Shown: one piece after another, positions 9,331 to 21,261 of the stretch
How the letters are laid out: each line of letters opens with the position of its first letter
Position numbering within the stretch: position 1 is the stretch's first letter
NCBI RefSeq assembly: GCF_000315625.1
Contig: NW_005434662.1
Span: 983,701-1,039,839, forward strand
Origin: Guillardia theta CCMP2712
Taxonomy: Eukaryota; Cryptophyceae; Pyrenomonadales; Geminigeraceae
Reading direction: 5' to 3'
DNA length: 56,139 nucleotides
Program-made: the position numbers and the translations under genes
The notes under the pieces: generated by a model
What the model was told of the DNA's origin: nothing
Databases searched by the model: none
What the model saw: the letters and a program-made list of their open reading frames with translations, nothing else

Positions 9331-12300
9331 ATGTCTTCCATATCATCTTTATCAGCTATTGTTCTCACAGCATTCCTGCAGGTGCATGGAAGTGAATGCG
9401 ACCCTGATACAACTCATTGTGATTGCTGGTTGAACTACACATTGTTTGCAAGTTTGCCAATCATCATTCTTCGGAGTGATTTGTCAGAAATCGGAGATCA
9501 ATGATAACATAACGGAAAAATTATATCATGATCCTCAGGACGTTCAAAGGTGGTGTCATGAAATTGATCTTCTTGCTCGTCTTTGTCTCCTCTTGCCCTC
9601 AACGTGCCAGAAGGAGGACGCAAGAATTTTGCTCGCAGGAGAGACCATTGATACGTCAAAGGAGCCTTCCATTCTTGATGGTAGGGCTGCTCCTCTTGTG
9701 GTAGATAGGTACTCACCTGCACTCAAGATGTGTTGAACCGCGGATTTTCGAGAGCTCTAGCGAATGAAGACAAAAATCTCCAGCAGTGGTACGTCAAGAC
9801 CAAACCAGGTGCAACTCTGCGCAATTCTGCTTCTTGCTTGACCGTAAGGAAGGAATTTTCAACTTTTCCAAGACTCTGCTGAAGGGTATGATTCAAGCCT
9901 ACTTACCTCACGATGCACACATAGTTGTAGCCGATAAGGTGAAAGCTTTCCTTGCACCCCAGCCGCGCTTTGATGAGAGTGCCTGATAGATCAAAGCGCT
10001 CACCATTGCTTTACATCCCGACATTCAGTGGGTTGGTCGAAGACACTGGAAGCACAAATTACCTAGAGACTTGCAAGACAAAGTCTCAGAGCGTCGATTC
10101 TCATTTTTCAATTTTTTTAGATCAGAGCCACGGGATGAGAGGTGAATACCCATCATATTGTCTCTGGAACAATGATGAACTTTCAACCTTGCAGGATGGC
10201 AATGTTCTATGTCAGTCTTGTGGAGGAAAATGGAATCATAGATTGTTGTAACAAGTCGCATGCTGTGAATCAGCAAAACTCTACTAGGGCGCATGGATTA
10301 GCCCGAAGATGGCAGGCTGAAATAGCAGGTGCGATAAGTGTTGCAAGGTTGAGAGCTGGTCTTGACCTTCAGCTTTGTATAGCTCAACTTGTTGCCGTGC
10401 ATGTCTTCGTTGCGAGTCCCAGGAGGATCTCAGTGGCGTGTGCCTACCCGAAGTCAAGCGAGGTCTTGGAGTGGTTTGCTCAGCAGCCCGAGGTGCTGCA
10501 CTTCGTCTCAGTCCGGCTCACAAGCTGACCTCACTGGACAGGTCTTGTGGATAGACAAGCAACCTGTTTACCTGCCGCAAGGAAAGTATTCCACCCCGCT
10601 GCTGTCTGACGGCCTCACGATCAACCTAGCCACTCATGGGCAGTCGTATATCGACATCTTGAACCTGACGGGCATCAACGAATACATCGGGATAGCTGAT
10701 ACAGGGATTGATTGGTTGAACTGCTTCTTCTGGGAGCCCTCCGGCACCAGCGATCAGGGCTTGCAGCCTCCTTTTCAAGACCTGTCATTCCTGCGCAGGA
10801 AAATCGTCACGTATCAGTACATAACGAGCTGTGCGGTGTGCGGGATGTGCCCAGTAAACATCAGCGCAGATCAGAGAAGCTTCTCGGGGATTCAGAACAA
10901 GATATCGGCAGGGGCTCCGATCATCTTCGACATGCCAGCGAGCAGTGGGCTCTCAAATCAGCCTCCGAGGAATTACGACAGCTCCGGGGCTTCTGTGATG
11001 TTCAGCTTCTACGCTTCCACGCGCGGGACTCAGTCGATCCAGAACCCCAGCGCTGGGACGTATGACGTCCAGGTTGACATACAAGTGTTCATTATCTCAC
11101 AGGCTGACAAACCCTCCTTTGATCCCCAAAACCCTGACTTCTCCAAGTGTTTGAACATTTGTAATCGCAAGGGGGCCCAGCTAAAACAAGTTCCCTATGA
11201 CACGAGCACAGGACAAGAGTACGAGGCGCTCGGAGCTGCTACTGGAGGCTACACCATCGTGGTCGTCAACGTGGGGTCAGGGAATGTGCAGCTGGACGCA
11301 ACGCTTTACGGAGAGATTCAATTCATGTCGGCACTGAAGCCGTGTGGTGATGGAGGCGATGACGTCACTGGCCATGGGACGCATGTTGCAGGAGCTGCTG
11401 CTGGCAGACCGTACATGTCTCCGACCCCTGATGGTATCGCTCAGCAGAGGGCAGCGGATCCGTACAAGGGGATAGCGCACAATTCAAAGATACACTTCAT
11501 GGACTTGATGCAGAACTCTGATCCCAACTGCATCACACCTGGAAAGCCCTGCAACAAGGTCAGCAGCATGACTGTGCCCACGGATGTGTACACGCAGCTG
11601 TTTCAGAAGCCTTACAACGATGGGGTAAGGATACATCTCGATACCTGGGGATGCTCCTTCACAAACACAGAGCAGCCCTCAACCTGCAACACCTACTCCA
11701 CGCATGCTGCAGACATCGACAAGTTCGTGTGGGATCACCCCGACTTCCTGATTGTTGTAGCAGCCGGAGATGCTGGTGACCTGCAAGCTGAAGGGACGAT
11801 TCTCTCCCCCGGGACCTGCAAGAACTGCATCACAGTGGGTTCCTCGGAGTCCGCTTCCCTCTCTTTCACGGAATCCTCCAGGCTGAGGAACCCGCTCGAC
11901 GACATGTGCTCCGCTTGCTCGTTCCCGAGCTTTTGTAGTCGATCGCCAGTGATCGGCGGTGTGGCGATCAGCAGCGCTGCCATCTTGCAGACACAGATGG
12001 CTACTTTGCCTTCTTGCTGCAATGACACCTTGCACCAGTTCTTCTCTGTGAAGAACTTCCGCTTAACGAGGCAGTCGTGGTACTTCATGGTGTTCCCAAA
12101 CATTTCAACTTCTACACTTACCTTCCTGCAAGAGCAGTTCATCGCTCAAGTTTACAACTGGGTTCTGGTCGGAGCGAGTGTGAGAATGGAATTCATCGCT
12201 GGCCGAACAACACAGCAGAACATTCCTCGCCTACAAATATTCTTTCTTGACCGACCCAACTTCTTCTCTGCCTTCCAGACATGCCTGCAACCCTGTACAA

Positions 12301-14385
12301 CATTTCCATGCACAGTCTCGGACTCTCAAGCACAAAGCTGCTCGAGGGTCGTCAGCAATTGTTTAAATAATTGCACCGCCCAACAGAACAATATCACCGA
12401 GTGGGTCAAAGCGAAGTCAGTTGACGGCTTCGGCATAGCCGTGTATAACCTGGACAATTCGGCGGTGGAGTTGTCTGGTCAAGTTTCCATCCATCAGTAT
12501 AACTACCCGTGCAACCTGGTGGACTGTTGCGGCAGCTCTGGCACATCCTCGCAGTATTCCTGCTGCCCTTACTCTTACCCTAGCGAGTTTGGTGACTACA
12601 GCGCCTGCCAACAGTGCGGCACGAATCCAACGCCTGGGACGTGCTACGGCCACCAGCAGAGGAACCTCGCTCCCTGGTCTTCGAGGGGACCAGCGTCCTC
12701 CAACTACAACGGAGGGTCGAAGGACTTGCGCATCAAGCCAGACATCGTCGCGCCTGGGGACTTGATCATCTCCGCCAACAGCAACGCGAACTCGACGCCC
12801 TTCCCTTTCTCTCCGGAGAAACCACCTTTCTACGCTCACTGCGGACTTCCGAGTCAGGTCGACCCCTCGATCACCACCTGCAAGCTCCAAGCCTCCGCAC
12901 CCTGGTCAAACACAAGTGCTCTCAAGTCCCAGAATGGGACGTCGGTCTCCGCAGCGCTGATAGCAGGCTCTGCTGCTCTGATCCGACAGTATTTCAAAGA
13001 AGGATGGTATCCCCTGGGCATCCAGAACTCGAGCTACGCCAACACCAATCCTTCTGCCGCCCTCATCAAGGCGATGCTGCTCAACTCCGCCAGGTCTCTC
13101 GGAGGATACTTCGACAAGTACACCTACAAGGTCATCTCCTCTCCCTCGTTTCTCCTCCCGCTGACCCTTCCCTTCCAGTTTCGCAGTCCCTGCAGCCCCA
13201 ACGCCGTAGGATGCGTCCAGTGGGTCCAGCCTGACCCCTCCGTGTGCACCACCGACGTCAACGACCCGACCTGCTACGTCGAGCGAGTCAGCATCCCTCC
13301 TGCTCCCAACATGTACGAGGGGTTCGGGCAACCCGCCTTGATCAACGGGCTGTGGACGAAATACTCCAAGTACTCGACGTACATCACTGAGAGCAGCCTG
13401 AATGAGTCCCTCATGACCTCCTATACCTTCTCCATCCTCGGCACCAACCCCGACATTCCCTTCAAGGCCACTCTAGTCTACACAGGTGAGCAGCAGAGCT
13501 TGTTTGTCGGCTGTTCTGACCCGCGTCCCAGATCCTCCTGCAAGCCCTGGAGCTGATGTGGTCCTCGTGAACAATCTCGACTTGATCGTCCAGATAGTGA
13601 CCATACAGGAGCAATACGATCCCAACATCGGTGTTACCAAAGTCGTCCAGAAGTTTGAGACCTTGTACGGCAACGATGTCAGCAGCCGAGGGGTGCGGGA
13701 CAACCTGAACCCTTCGGAGCAAGTCACCGTCTCCAGCACCATCCCAGCTACCAACGTGACCGTGATCGTGGTGGGAACGAAGATCTCTTCAGTCCTGAAC
13801 CCGCAAGGACAGAAGTTCGCTCTCATCGTCAGTGGACTTCTGATGCCCAAATACAACGAATGGATACAGAACAAGAAGACCGTTGTCAATGTCACGGGCC
13901 CTCTCGTCTCCTCCAACGTCTTCACCTCGTTCAACAACCTCGATGTCTTTCGCACAGGCGGCATCAACACCAGGGACCTGGCGATTCGCTTCCCCAAGCT
14001 ATCGACGTTGACGCATCAGAGGATGGTGAGGGAGGAAGAGAGCTTGCGAGGTCTTGCGCGTGGGGCTAACGAGGTCGAACAGATCCAAGAAGGAGACGAC
14101 AACAAGGACGGGATGATCAGCGTTGTCGAATGGCAGTCTGTCTTCCAGCAGCTCCAGTACCAAGAGCTTGTCTCTCTGACCCGCCTTCTGACTGCTGACG
14201 GCAGGACCGGAGGGCTCATGGCGCAGCTCCCTCAAGTCGCAACGACCTTCATAGACGCGAGCTTGGCCGGCACCCAGCAAACTCCTTCTCCCTCAACCTC
14301 CGGATGCTCTCGAACCCCCGCGGACTCGAAGCTCTTCTACTGGATCTTCTTTTACTTGTGTATAATAACAGCAGGAATCTTTTAG
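9331..14385 (+). CDS. large secreted/membrane subtilisin-like protease with C-terminal EF-hand
   Basis: S8 serine protease predicted to enter the secretory pathway. Exons that join in frame: 9331-9381 (likely signal peptide MSSISSLSAIVLTAFLQ), 9488-9680, 9728-9808, 9853-9938, 9990-10141, 10195-10504, 10542-13485, 13532-14385; about 1556 aa. Exons 3 to 6 read as an I9-type prodomain (QWYVKTKPG, AYLPHDAHIVVADK, DIQWVGRRHWK, WFAQQPEVLHF). The catalytic triad is D344 (IADTGID), H569 (TGHGTHVAG) and S1092 (NGTSVSAALIAG). The oxyanion Asn is replaced by Asp701 (VVAAGDAGD). A Cys-rich insert of about 200 aa lies between that site and WSSRGP. After the triad comes the LVYTDPPASPGA jelly-roll typical of the family, then an EF-hand loop (1461-1472, DDNKDGMISVVE) and a C-terminal hydrophobic segment (about 1538-1555). 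Exon 1 and the 37-nt intron at 10505 are the least certain parts. Confidence 0.85.
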
Positions 14386-14520
14386 CTCATCTTAAAGAAA
14401 ACTTTTCGATGAGCACAAGAGCGATGCTGATGTATCTTCCTCATCTCTTACTGCTGTTCTCTCACTTATCTCTTGATGCTTTAACTCACCTGTACCAGCC
14501 TCGAGGGATCAAGACTCCAT

Positions 14521-14598
14521 TGCATCATATTCCTTTCATACTCCTTTGCATCATATTCCTTTCATACTCCTTTGCATCATATTCCTTTCAGACTCCTT
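14521..14598 (+). repeat. 26-bp tandem repeat, three copies
   Basis: Three head-to-tail copies of a 26-bp unit beginning TGCATCATATTCC and ending CATACTCCTT. Copies 1 and 2 are identical; copy 3 differs by one base (CAGACT for CATACT). It lies just downstream of the subtilase stop codon. Confidence 0.85.
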
Positions 14599-14639
14599 TT
14601 GGCTGAGCGCATGTCAAGTTGTATGTCCCTGCCCTGCCC

Positions 14640-15390
14640 TTAGCTCACCTCTCATACCTTCTCTCCTTCTGGTCTCCGCCCTCTTCTCCTCTCCTAATCA
14701 TATCCTCTTTCCTTCACCTCCTCTCCCCTCCTCTCCTCTTCCACCTTCTTCCACCCTCCCCTCCCCTCTCCTTTCTACCCCTCCACCCTTCCCCTCGCCT
14801 CTCTTTCCTTCTCCTTCTCCTCGCCTCTCTTTCCCTCTCCTCTCCTCTCCTCTCCTCTCCTCTCCTCTCCTCTCCTCTCCTCCCCCCTCCCCTCCCCTCC
14901 CCTCCTCTCTCCTCTCCTCCTCTCTCCTCTCCTCCTCTCCTCCTCTTCTCCGCCCCCTTCCTGTCCTGTCCTGTCCTCTCTCCTCTCCTCTCCACTTCCC
15001 TCCCTCTCGCTACTCGCAGGCCCTGCAGGTCGTTCGAACGGCCTCTTCCTGCTCCCACCCCACCCCTTCTCATCAACCGAATTTTATCTAAAAAGTACCC
15101 CTACTCCCTCTTGAGTCTGGTGGCCTGCAGGTCCCAGACAGGGAGTGGAGCGGTCAGACCAGAGGGAGGGAGGAAGCGGAACTAGACGAGAGAGAAGGAG
15201 AGGAGAGAAGAAGAGTAGGAGGGGATCGGAACAAGACAGGACCGCACAGGAGAGGAGAGGAGAGGAGAGGAGAGAAGGGGGGAAGAAGGGAGAGGTCACG
15301 AGAGCAGTGCAGCAGATCTGAGACGACGACACAGCAAGGGAGAAGAACGAGGCACCGCGTAGCAAGAGAGAGAGCGCGCGATGGGACGAG
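14640..15390. repeat. polypyrimidine tract followed by polypurine tract
   Basis: About 370 bp of nearly pure C/T on the plus strand (TCCTCTCC words, to about 15010), then about 240 bp of nearly pure A/G (about 15150-15390, GGAGAGGAGA words). Long frames here arise from composition. Opposite-strand purine tracts of this kind can form intramolecular triplexes or a large hairpin; that is general knowledge, not shown here. Confidence 0.7.
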
Positions 15391-15448
15391 AACTTGAAGG
15401 GCTCTGAGGCTGTGCTGAGTTGGGAGAACAACGAAACCTCAGTGTGCC

Positions 15449-16680
15449 ATGATGCGTCCGATCAGCCTGGCTCCTCCAAACCATGTGTGTATGTGGCGAC
15501 TGTTCCAGACGGTCAACACCCTTGGTGTCGCCTTCAACGCCATGTCGATGCCCCTAACAGGATCTCGATCGAAGAGGCAGGCGGCGATGGTGGGTATGCG
15601 GCAATTCAGCAGTGGGCCGAAAGCATCTCAGTATGTCTATGTTGTCACGCATGGGAGAAAACCAGGAGTGTATGAGGTGAGGGCAACTATCTTTTTCTTC
15701 TCTGCTTGTCTTGATGTGTAATCATCATCTTCAGACTTGGGCAGAATGTGCCGAGCAAGTGAACGGGTACAAGTCAGCAGTATACCAGAAGGTCAAACGA
15801 ACTCAACTTACTCATTTCCAAGAGGGTTGCGTTGAGACGAACAAAGCGGTGGGAGGGATGCGGGAGCATGGCTTGCTTGAAGTGACAGGTAGCGATGAGC
15901 GCTTAGGAGTGATGTCAGATGAGAGTGAAAGCCGAGTTGAGGAAGACGTGAAGAAACCGAGTAAGACGAGGAAGAAAATGGAGAGCGAGACGGAGGAGGA
16001 GCCGACAAGTCTGACGGGAGCAAAAGAATATCGAGTGCTCACAGTCTACGTCGATGGTGCCGCTCGTGGCAATCCCGGAGCAGCGAGCTACGGCATCTTG
16101 ATCAGAAACGACGCGGGGAAGAACGTCATGAAGATAGCGAAGCGTCTAGGAAGCCAGACCAACAACGTGGCCGAGTGGGAAGGAGCCCTTGCAGGGCTTC
16201 AGTCCGCGTTGGAGTTAGGAGCCGAGTGAGGAAGATGGAGAAGAAAGGATGAAAGGTTCTGACAAGTGCTGGTCAGGGAGGTCCACCTAATGTCGGATTC
16301 AAACCTGGTAGTCAATCAGATCTCAGGGCTCTGGAAGGTAAGACTCATTCACGAAATTGACATGTTCCCTTTCATATGCTGAGCGTTTGATGTGTTTTCT
16401 GCTTCTGTTTTAGATTAACGATCCGACTCTCCGTAAGCTGCACTCTGAAGCCATCAAAGTGGTCAAGAGATTCTCTCAGTAAGAAGACATTCCCCTCTCT
16501 AATTGTGCATCAATTCACAAGCTCATGCTTTGCCCGTCTGTCTTTCAGCTCTGACATAGATGCAGCTTCGATGCAACATGGATTCCGCGTGCAAAGAATC
16601 AAGTTGCTGACGGTCTTGCTAACAGTGCACTAGACTATGGAGATTCTGTTTGGCAGTCAAAAGACAATTCCGACTCCTAG
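15449..16680 (+). CDS. RNASEH1: ribonuclease H1 with N-terminal hybrid-binding domain
   Basis: Degrades RNA in RNA-DNA hybrids. Five exons in frame: 15449-15676, 15735-16225, 16277-16337, 16414-16478, 16560-16680; 321 aa. The N-terminus is Arg/Ser-rich with QFSS before the first domain and may target mitochondria (inference). The hybrid-binding (viroplasmin-fold) domain reads YVYVVTHGRKPGVYE, then TWAECAEQVNGYKSAVYQK. A charged linker follows, then the catalytic domain: D183 (VYVDGAARGNPG), E223 (NNVAEWEGALAGL), D247 (MSDSNLVVNQ) and the last Asp in VADGLAN. The His that normally precedes the PR of the last block is Trp here (TWIPRAKN). Confidence 0.9.
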
Positions 16681-17689
16681 TCAAAGAAGAAAACAAGACA
16701 TGTCATGTACACACTGCGGTCTTTTCAGCTTTACAAAATCATACAACGAGGAAGATGATCAACACCATTCATCAACCTCACAGACGATTCAGTCAAATTG
16801 TTACAGCTTGTACAAAGTCGACCCAACACCTTCTAACCCGCCCCCTGTCCTGGTGGGCCTTACTCCACTCCCCTCCTCCTGGCTTACAACGCTCTCGTGC
16901 CGTTATTGAACCTGGTGGCATAAGCACCAGCCATCCTTGTTATCAAGTCAGTTCACTTGAAATCCAACGATGAAGGGGCAAGTTCGAGAAAGAAAGTCGA
17001 CAAGAAGTCATGGAAGAGCACATTGAAGCAAATGGCGACGGTGATTGTGGGAGGTTTCAAGTAGTAGATGATCACCTATCAGGAATATCTGCATGAAAGT
17101 CCCAGTCCTTGTCGATTCCACCCTGCGAAGTTTGTCAGGCCCAGTTTCAAACAGAAACAAACTGTTTACCGAAGGGGTATCAGCTGAACAAAGAAATCGG
17201 GAAAGATGCATTTTCCAAGAGGGAAAGAACAAAGTCAGAGGTAGTATTAAAGATAACAGAGGAATGAGTTGAAATCTCTCGTATCCATTACTATTGAAGA
17301 AGGGAATTCATCATCTGTCCTCCTATTCCGATCACTAGAACAGAGAACAGCATGAAGACCATATTCTATCAAGCCCATTTCTTCGGTCGTTTCGATAAGG
17401 ATTTCAATCTATAGGCTGATCTCGACACAATCACGTCTTCTCATCTTGCATCCTTCATTGCCCCTTCCCCTTGCCACATCCTCTCAACACTACTAGGTCA
17501 CGTCACTTGATATTCCTCCCTGTCACTTCGGAGTAGCGAGGAGAGGTGGAGGAGTAGAAGAGGAGGAGTGCCAGCAATCACCTCCATGTCCATTCAAGCC
17601 ATGGCTGAGCTTCAAGGGAACGCCTAGATGATCCATCTTCGCCGCCATGCTGAGGAATCCCAGGCCTGCCGGCCCAAACAGCATCCCGA

Positions 17690-18010
17690 ACATGCTGCCG
17701 ACTATTTCTGGAGAAGTGGTACCCAGACGGACCCCTACTTCAGACCTTTGTAAAAGGGGTAGGGTACCTGTATGGTCCCCAGTCAAGGGGTGGGCTGGAA
17801 TTATGGTGGCCCATTACATCGGTACTGGTAGTATGGAGTAGGGGTTATCTTGAGTCAAAAGCAAAGGATTATGGGGGGTAGTACCTTAGATGCTGTCCAT
17901 TCATGAAGTGCAAAGCGTAAATTGGGGGGTGGGGGGTGGTATGGACAAGGTGGGGGCAGGGGTGGGGGTGCGCTGGTTGAACATGAGGGGGGATGTGGTC
18001 GAAAACGATT
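17690..18010. repeat. GGGGTA-rich island 3
   Basis: Scattered GGGGTA, GGGGTGGG and GGTACC words, G mostly on the plus strand. Non-coding by appearance. Same word family as the other islands. Confidence 0.45.
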
Positions 18011-18090
18011 CAATTTTGTTTACACGCCTCCAGTGGCGCAACGATCATGCCGGGTGAGCGAAGAAAGAGAGAGGAATGAGAGAAAGCAAG

Positions 18091-18170
18091 AAGAGAGGGA
18101 GCAAGGAGAGAGGGAGCAAGGAGAGAGGGAGCAAGGAGAGAGGGAGCAAGGAGAGAGGGAGCAAGGAGAT
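18091..18170 (+). repeat. 15-bp GA-rich tandem repeat
   Basis: About five head-to-tail copies of GAGAGAGGGAGCAAG in a purine-rich stretch upstream of the coiled-coil gene. Confidence 0.85.
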
Positions 18171-18471
18171 TGAGGAGCGGGAGGAGGGAAGGAGGAGAGG
18201 GAGATTAGGTTGAAGACTGATGACAAGGGAGGGAGAAAGGTAGAGGAAGAAGATGAAGAGGGAGTTGGGAGAGCAAGGTAGGAGAGGCAGATGCGGTGAG
18301 GCGTGCAAGGGTGTAGCGATGGAGACAGCGGGGGGAAGGTAGCAGCTATGAAGAAAAGAAAACAAATGGAATCGATTGAAAGAAAGAAAACATGGATAGT
18401 TATGAGTCGGTGACTTGAAGATTTATTGCAAAATTCTGAATTGCTATAATCTAGACGATTGCGTGAAAGAC

Positions 18472-20334
18472 ATGAGGGAATTGAGCTCTGAAAAACTTTC
18501 CCGCGCTGAGAGACTGGAGTTATGGAAGAAGGAGAAGAAGTCAAAAATTGAGTCCAACAAGGGCGACAGCAAGGCAAGAGTCCTAAAGGACATTCCTGTC
18601 AACCATGCGAGAAAAATAGCGCCCAAGGACACGCCTCGCCCTGAGGCGAAGACGGAGAGGAAAATCCTGCCTGCCTCTTCGTCCAACTTCAAACAGCACC
18701 ACCAGAGGCTTCAAGTGAACCGGGCGAGGAACGCTCAGGCTCCCGTCACAGCCCGGACGTCCACACAGAAACGAGTGAAGCCCGCAAACGACATCAAGTC
18801 CTCTGTTGAGAAGCTTTACAGCGGTGAGGCTGACATGTAAAGTGTGAAGTGCGTTGAAGTTTGTGCAGGGATTCGAGATATCCAGGAGACGAAGGCATTG
18901 AAGGAGCAGGAATGTGAAAAGAAAGCGAAAGCAGATCCAGCAACGAATGTAGCAGGACAAGACGCCAGTTTTCAGCAGGCGGAGCCCTCGGATGTAGCAG
19001 CCGACACCGAATATTCTCTTCTTGAGTCTGAGACGGCTAAGTCAAGCATGATTGATATCCGAGAGAAACAGGGGAGCTTGCAAGATTCCGACGTCGAAGG
19101 ATGCGGAGGTGACATGGTCCAGCAAGTCGATACAGTGCTGGATTGTGCTGCGAGAGAGGCGGAAGGAGAGGAGGGAGCTCAGATGGAAGAGGTCAAGGCA
19201 GAAGAGGAAGTAGAAGAGGTGAAGGACGAAGATGACGGAGAGGAGTCCGTCGGTGACCGCTGCTCCTTGTCGCCAGTGGAGCTTCCAGCAGACTCCGAGG
19301 GCACAGCTGAGCAGGTCGATCAGGTTGCGGCCACAGGAGAGGATTCTCTGTCTTCGACTCAAGTCATGAATGCTCCGTCTTCCAGCAAGCAGCGTGCAAG
19401 TCCGATCCCTGAGAACCTGGAGGAGGAGGAGGAGGAGGAGGAGGAGAACGTCAGTCATGATGGAGGAGGCGATGTCGATAAGTTGAAGTTCGCGCTCTAC
19501 AAGGTCTCGAACAGGCTGGCTAGGTGCACGTCGTTGCTCCAGGAGGCCGTGAAGGAGAACGCAGAGCTCAAGCATCAGCTGGCCTTGAACGAGGGCTTCA
19601 AGATCCGGTATGAGGCCCTGGAGAGCACGGTGAAGGAGATGAAGATGGTGGAGGAAGCGAAGGAGGCCGCTGCTGCGAGCATGCAGGAGGAGGCAGGAGG
19701 AAGCGAGGCGGAGGGAGACTTGAGCAGGAAGAGGGTAGGAGGAAAGCTCAGCCCTCCCCAGCTGAGCCCCAAGAGAGCCAGGATGGAGGACGGCTCCCCT
19801 ACCACGAGCTCGGAACGAATCCGTCTTCTGACCGAGAGGATTCTTGCCCAGGACAAGGAGATCCAGCAGCTCCGGAAGGCGGTAAAGGGGAAGGAGGGAG
19901 CGTTCTCACAGGAGCGGAAGACGCTCATCGAGAGGCTGAGGGTCGTTGATGAGCAGAGGAGGGAGGCGGAGACTGCGCTGGACGAGAACGACCTCATGTG
20001 GCAGCAGCTGTTTAACAACCAGATGGAGCAGCTGAAAAAGAAGGTCCAAGGTAACTCGAATATCCTCTCCCCTCTCCCTCTCCTCTTCTCCTCTCCTTTC
20101 CTCTCTCTCTCCCTCTCCTCTGATTCATCTCCCCCCTTTGATCTCTTCCCCGAAGTCTTGCAATTCTCCTTCTGCCTGCTGTTTCTTCTCCAGCACGAGA
20201 GCTGACCTTTTCTTTTGTGCCAAGCAGATCAAGACGCAGCCAAGCAGCAGCAAGACGCTGTTGACGGCGAGGGAGCGGCGAATGCAGGGGAGGACGGTGA
20301 AACCAAGAGTGAGGAGAGTGCGGCGGGTTTGTAA
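18472..20334 (+). CDS. coiled-coil protein, family unknown
   Basis: Three exons in frame: 18472-18823, 18869-20050, 20228-20334; 546 aa. The N-terminal third is basic (MRELSSEKLSRAERLELW followed by KKEKK), the middle is very acidic with an E-run near residue 310, and the C-terminal third is heptad-rich coiled coil (for example LLTERILAQDKEIQQLRKA). This layout resembles microtubule or chromatin-associated scaffolds, but no family could be assigned. The frame continues upstream of ATG 18472 without another ATG, so an additional 5' exon is possible. The stop is only 18 bp from the stop of the convergent mTERF gene. Confidence 0.7.
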
Positions 20335-20352
20335 CAGTTCAGATTCTCATCG

Positions 20353-21179
20353 TTAAAGTACATGGATGGTACCCAAGTGGCCTGTCCTGCCCATCCTACG
20401 AAATTTCTCTTCCGGCTGCTTCATGACGTGGAACACATCCCCCATGGTCATGAGCTTGTGCCCAATCGCTGTCAGACTCTCCACGCGCGGCTTGATCCTC
20501 CTCTCCAGGCTGTAGGACAGCATCCGGGGGTATCGCATCCAGTCTGTCTGAAGCATCAGAACCACGGGGGCAGGGGCAGGGGCGAGGGCAGGGGCAGGGG
20601 CAGGGGCAGGGGAGAGCAGAGTGAGGGGCGGGGGCGACCTTGGGGCTCGCTGATGTTGCACGTGGTCTTGATGTAGTTGAGAGTTGGCCGCAGGTTCTTG
20701 TCGACGCTGTAGCCGAGCATGGCAGGGCAGCGGATGACAAAGTCTCCTATCCTGTGCCTGGGTACTCCTGCCTCCTCCACCAGAAACTTCACTGTCGGCC
20801 TCAGCTTCTTCCCCACGCTGTACCCCAGCAGCTGCGGCTTGTTGCAGATGACCCGGCAGATGTTGTCGGAAGAAATGTTGAGCTCGTCATGCAGGTAGCG
20901 AACTGTGGGGCGCATCTTATTTTCGACGTCGAAGAGGAAGACGTAGGGATAGATCGCTGATATGTTGCCTATCTGCGTGGCGTCCAGCCCCAGCCCTTGC
21001 AGGAAGAGCAGGGCTGGTCGGAGCTTCCTCTCCACAGAGAGTGTGATGATGTGTGGGCACTTGATCAGCATCGTGCTAAGTTTGTGCCTCGGCACGTTGA
21101 CGTCTCTGAGGAGAAAGTTGATCTGTATCAGACGCGCATCAGCATCAATATCATCAACACCACCACAACAATCATCATT

Positions 21180-21261
<82 letters not shown>

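Larger units (their letters stand above)
14386..15448. other. intergenic region, low complexity
   Basis: No gene recognised. It contains a 26-bp tandem triplet, a long pyrimidine tract and a purine tract (listed separately), and then the probable promoter of the RNase H1 gene. Confidence 0.5.
16681..18471. other. intergenic region, no confident gene
   Basis: About 1.8 kb between two plus-strand genes. Ordinary sequence to about 17690, then a GGGGTA island (17690-18010), then GA-rich sequence with a 15-bp tandem repeat. A minus-strand frame near 17697-17523 (starting MFGMLFGPAGLGFLSMAA) could be a small exon, but it has no partner exons or known family. Confidence 0.4.

Noticed and set aside
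14546-15185. ORFs of about 180 codons rich in Ser, Pro and Leu
   Set aside because: They follow directly from TCC/CTC repetition and have no splice partners or family.
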